Below are positions 63,842 through 64,000 of a DNA stretch of 64,000 nucleotides, piece after piece. Origin of the DNA: Geminicoccus sp. (GTDB lineage: Bacteria > Pseudomonadota > Alphaproteobacteria > UBA7985); assembly GCA_002708995.1 (NCBI GenBank), contig PAPT01000024.1:51953-115952 (forward strand). Reading direction: 5' to 3'. The position numbers and the translations under genes are program-made. Numbering within the stretch: position 1 is the stretch's first letter; each line of letters opens with the position of its first letter. The notes below the pieces were generated by a model, which was given only the letters and a program-made list of their open reading frames with translations, searched no databases and was not told the origin of the DNA.

Positions 63842-64000
63842 ATGAAAAAGTTTCTGATTGCGGGCTCATCGCTCGCAGCAGTAGCTGCAGCCGGCTCCGC
63901 TGGTGCAGTAGATGTTACCCTCGGCGGTAGCATCGACATGGGCGTCGAGTACGGCGTTGGTAAAGACACTCCTTCCGGTTTCGGCATCGGCGACAACTAC
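63842..64000 (+). CDS. Porin, 5' part (continues beyond window)
   Basis: The first 53 codons of an outer-membrane porin, cut by the window end. MKKFLIAGSSLAAVAAAGSA with GAVD after it is a Sec signal peptide (cleavage after SAGA or nearby), and the mature start VDVTLGGSIDMGVEYGVG has the alternating pattern of the first beta strand of Gram-negative porins. GGAGAAGAG precedes the ATG. It may help admit the TRAP substrates through the outer membrane, though this is only positional. Confidence 0.8.
   Translation, partial: MKKFLIAGSSLAAVAAAGSAGAVDVTLGGSIDMGVEYGVGKDTPSGFGIGDNY

Overview
The window looks like chromosomal DNA of a free-living, GC-rich alphaproteobacterium, most likely a Rhodospirillales-type (possibly marine) lineage. 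The evidence is the gene content: a TrcR/DUF1013 regulator, CarD, an RpoH sigma factor, a COQ9-family protein divergent from rpsU, a SUV3-like helicase beside an S4 protein, a ROSE-like leader on a small heat-shock gene, and large TRAP transporters. The assignment is inference from gene families, not from a database search.

Layout. 1-4821: 3' end of folP, a membrane protein, a HAD hydrolase and a CreB/CreC-like two-component pair. 4896-8808: an intact tRNA-Thr(CGT), then three A/T-rich surface-polysaccharide genes on the minus strand (TupA-like ATP-grasp, SAM methyltransferase, Wzx-like flippase), closed by a displaced 3' half of a tRNA-Thr; this is a small genomic island without a recognisable integrase. 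9111-15537: a tightly overlapping leucine/isovalerate catabolic operon (liuA-B-D-E-C). 15597-21661: a membrane gene split by an in-frame amber codon, an HTH protein, apt, metA (acetyltransferase signature Glu111), an ATPase and etfBA. 21826-25509: cytochrome b561, ubiG, lysC, rpoH. 25783-32603: a minus-strand run with a degenerate metallophosphatase, carD, fdxA, a TerC-family protein, an S4 protein, a SUV3-like helicase and a short DUF465 gene. 32763-40631: COQ9, rpsU, a CDP-alcohol phosphotransferase, an ABC1 kinase, pepF, trcR, a membrane protein, hsp20 with its thermometer-like leader, and rpmE. 40683-46344: a MotB-like coiled-coil protein, its MotA-like partner and a secreted OmpA-like protein. 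46597-54638: suhB, efp, a ThiE-like protein, an unrecognised gene, tkt, a coiled-coil protein, zapA, an esterase, an HNH nuclease, dsbB and a YqaA-family protein. 54703 to the end: tRNA-Leu(CAA), a TakP-like TRAP receptor, two tandem TRAP permease pairs, and the start of a porin.

How the parts work together. The liu operon converts isovaleryl-CoA to acetoacetate and acetyl-CoA, and EtfBA (20 kb window neighbour, separate unit) is the expected electron acceptor of its dehydrogenase. The TRAP cluster probably imports organic acids such as 2-oxoacids, with the downstream porin possibly serving as the outer-membrane entry. RpoH, the ROSE-like hsp20 leader and the envelope proteins suggest ordinary heat and envelope stress responses.

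The least ordinary features are the compact tRNA-bounded polysaccharide island, the TRAP large permease with a hydrophilic insertion of about 320 residues paired with an enlarged small permease, the MotA/MotB-like motor with very long coiled coils, the amber-split membrane gene, and the metallophosphatase that has lost several metal ligands.
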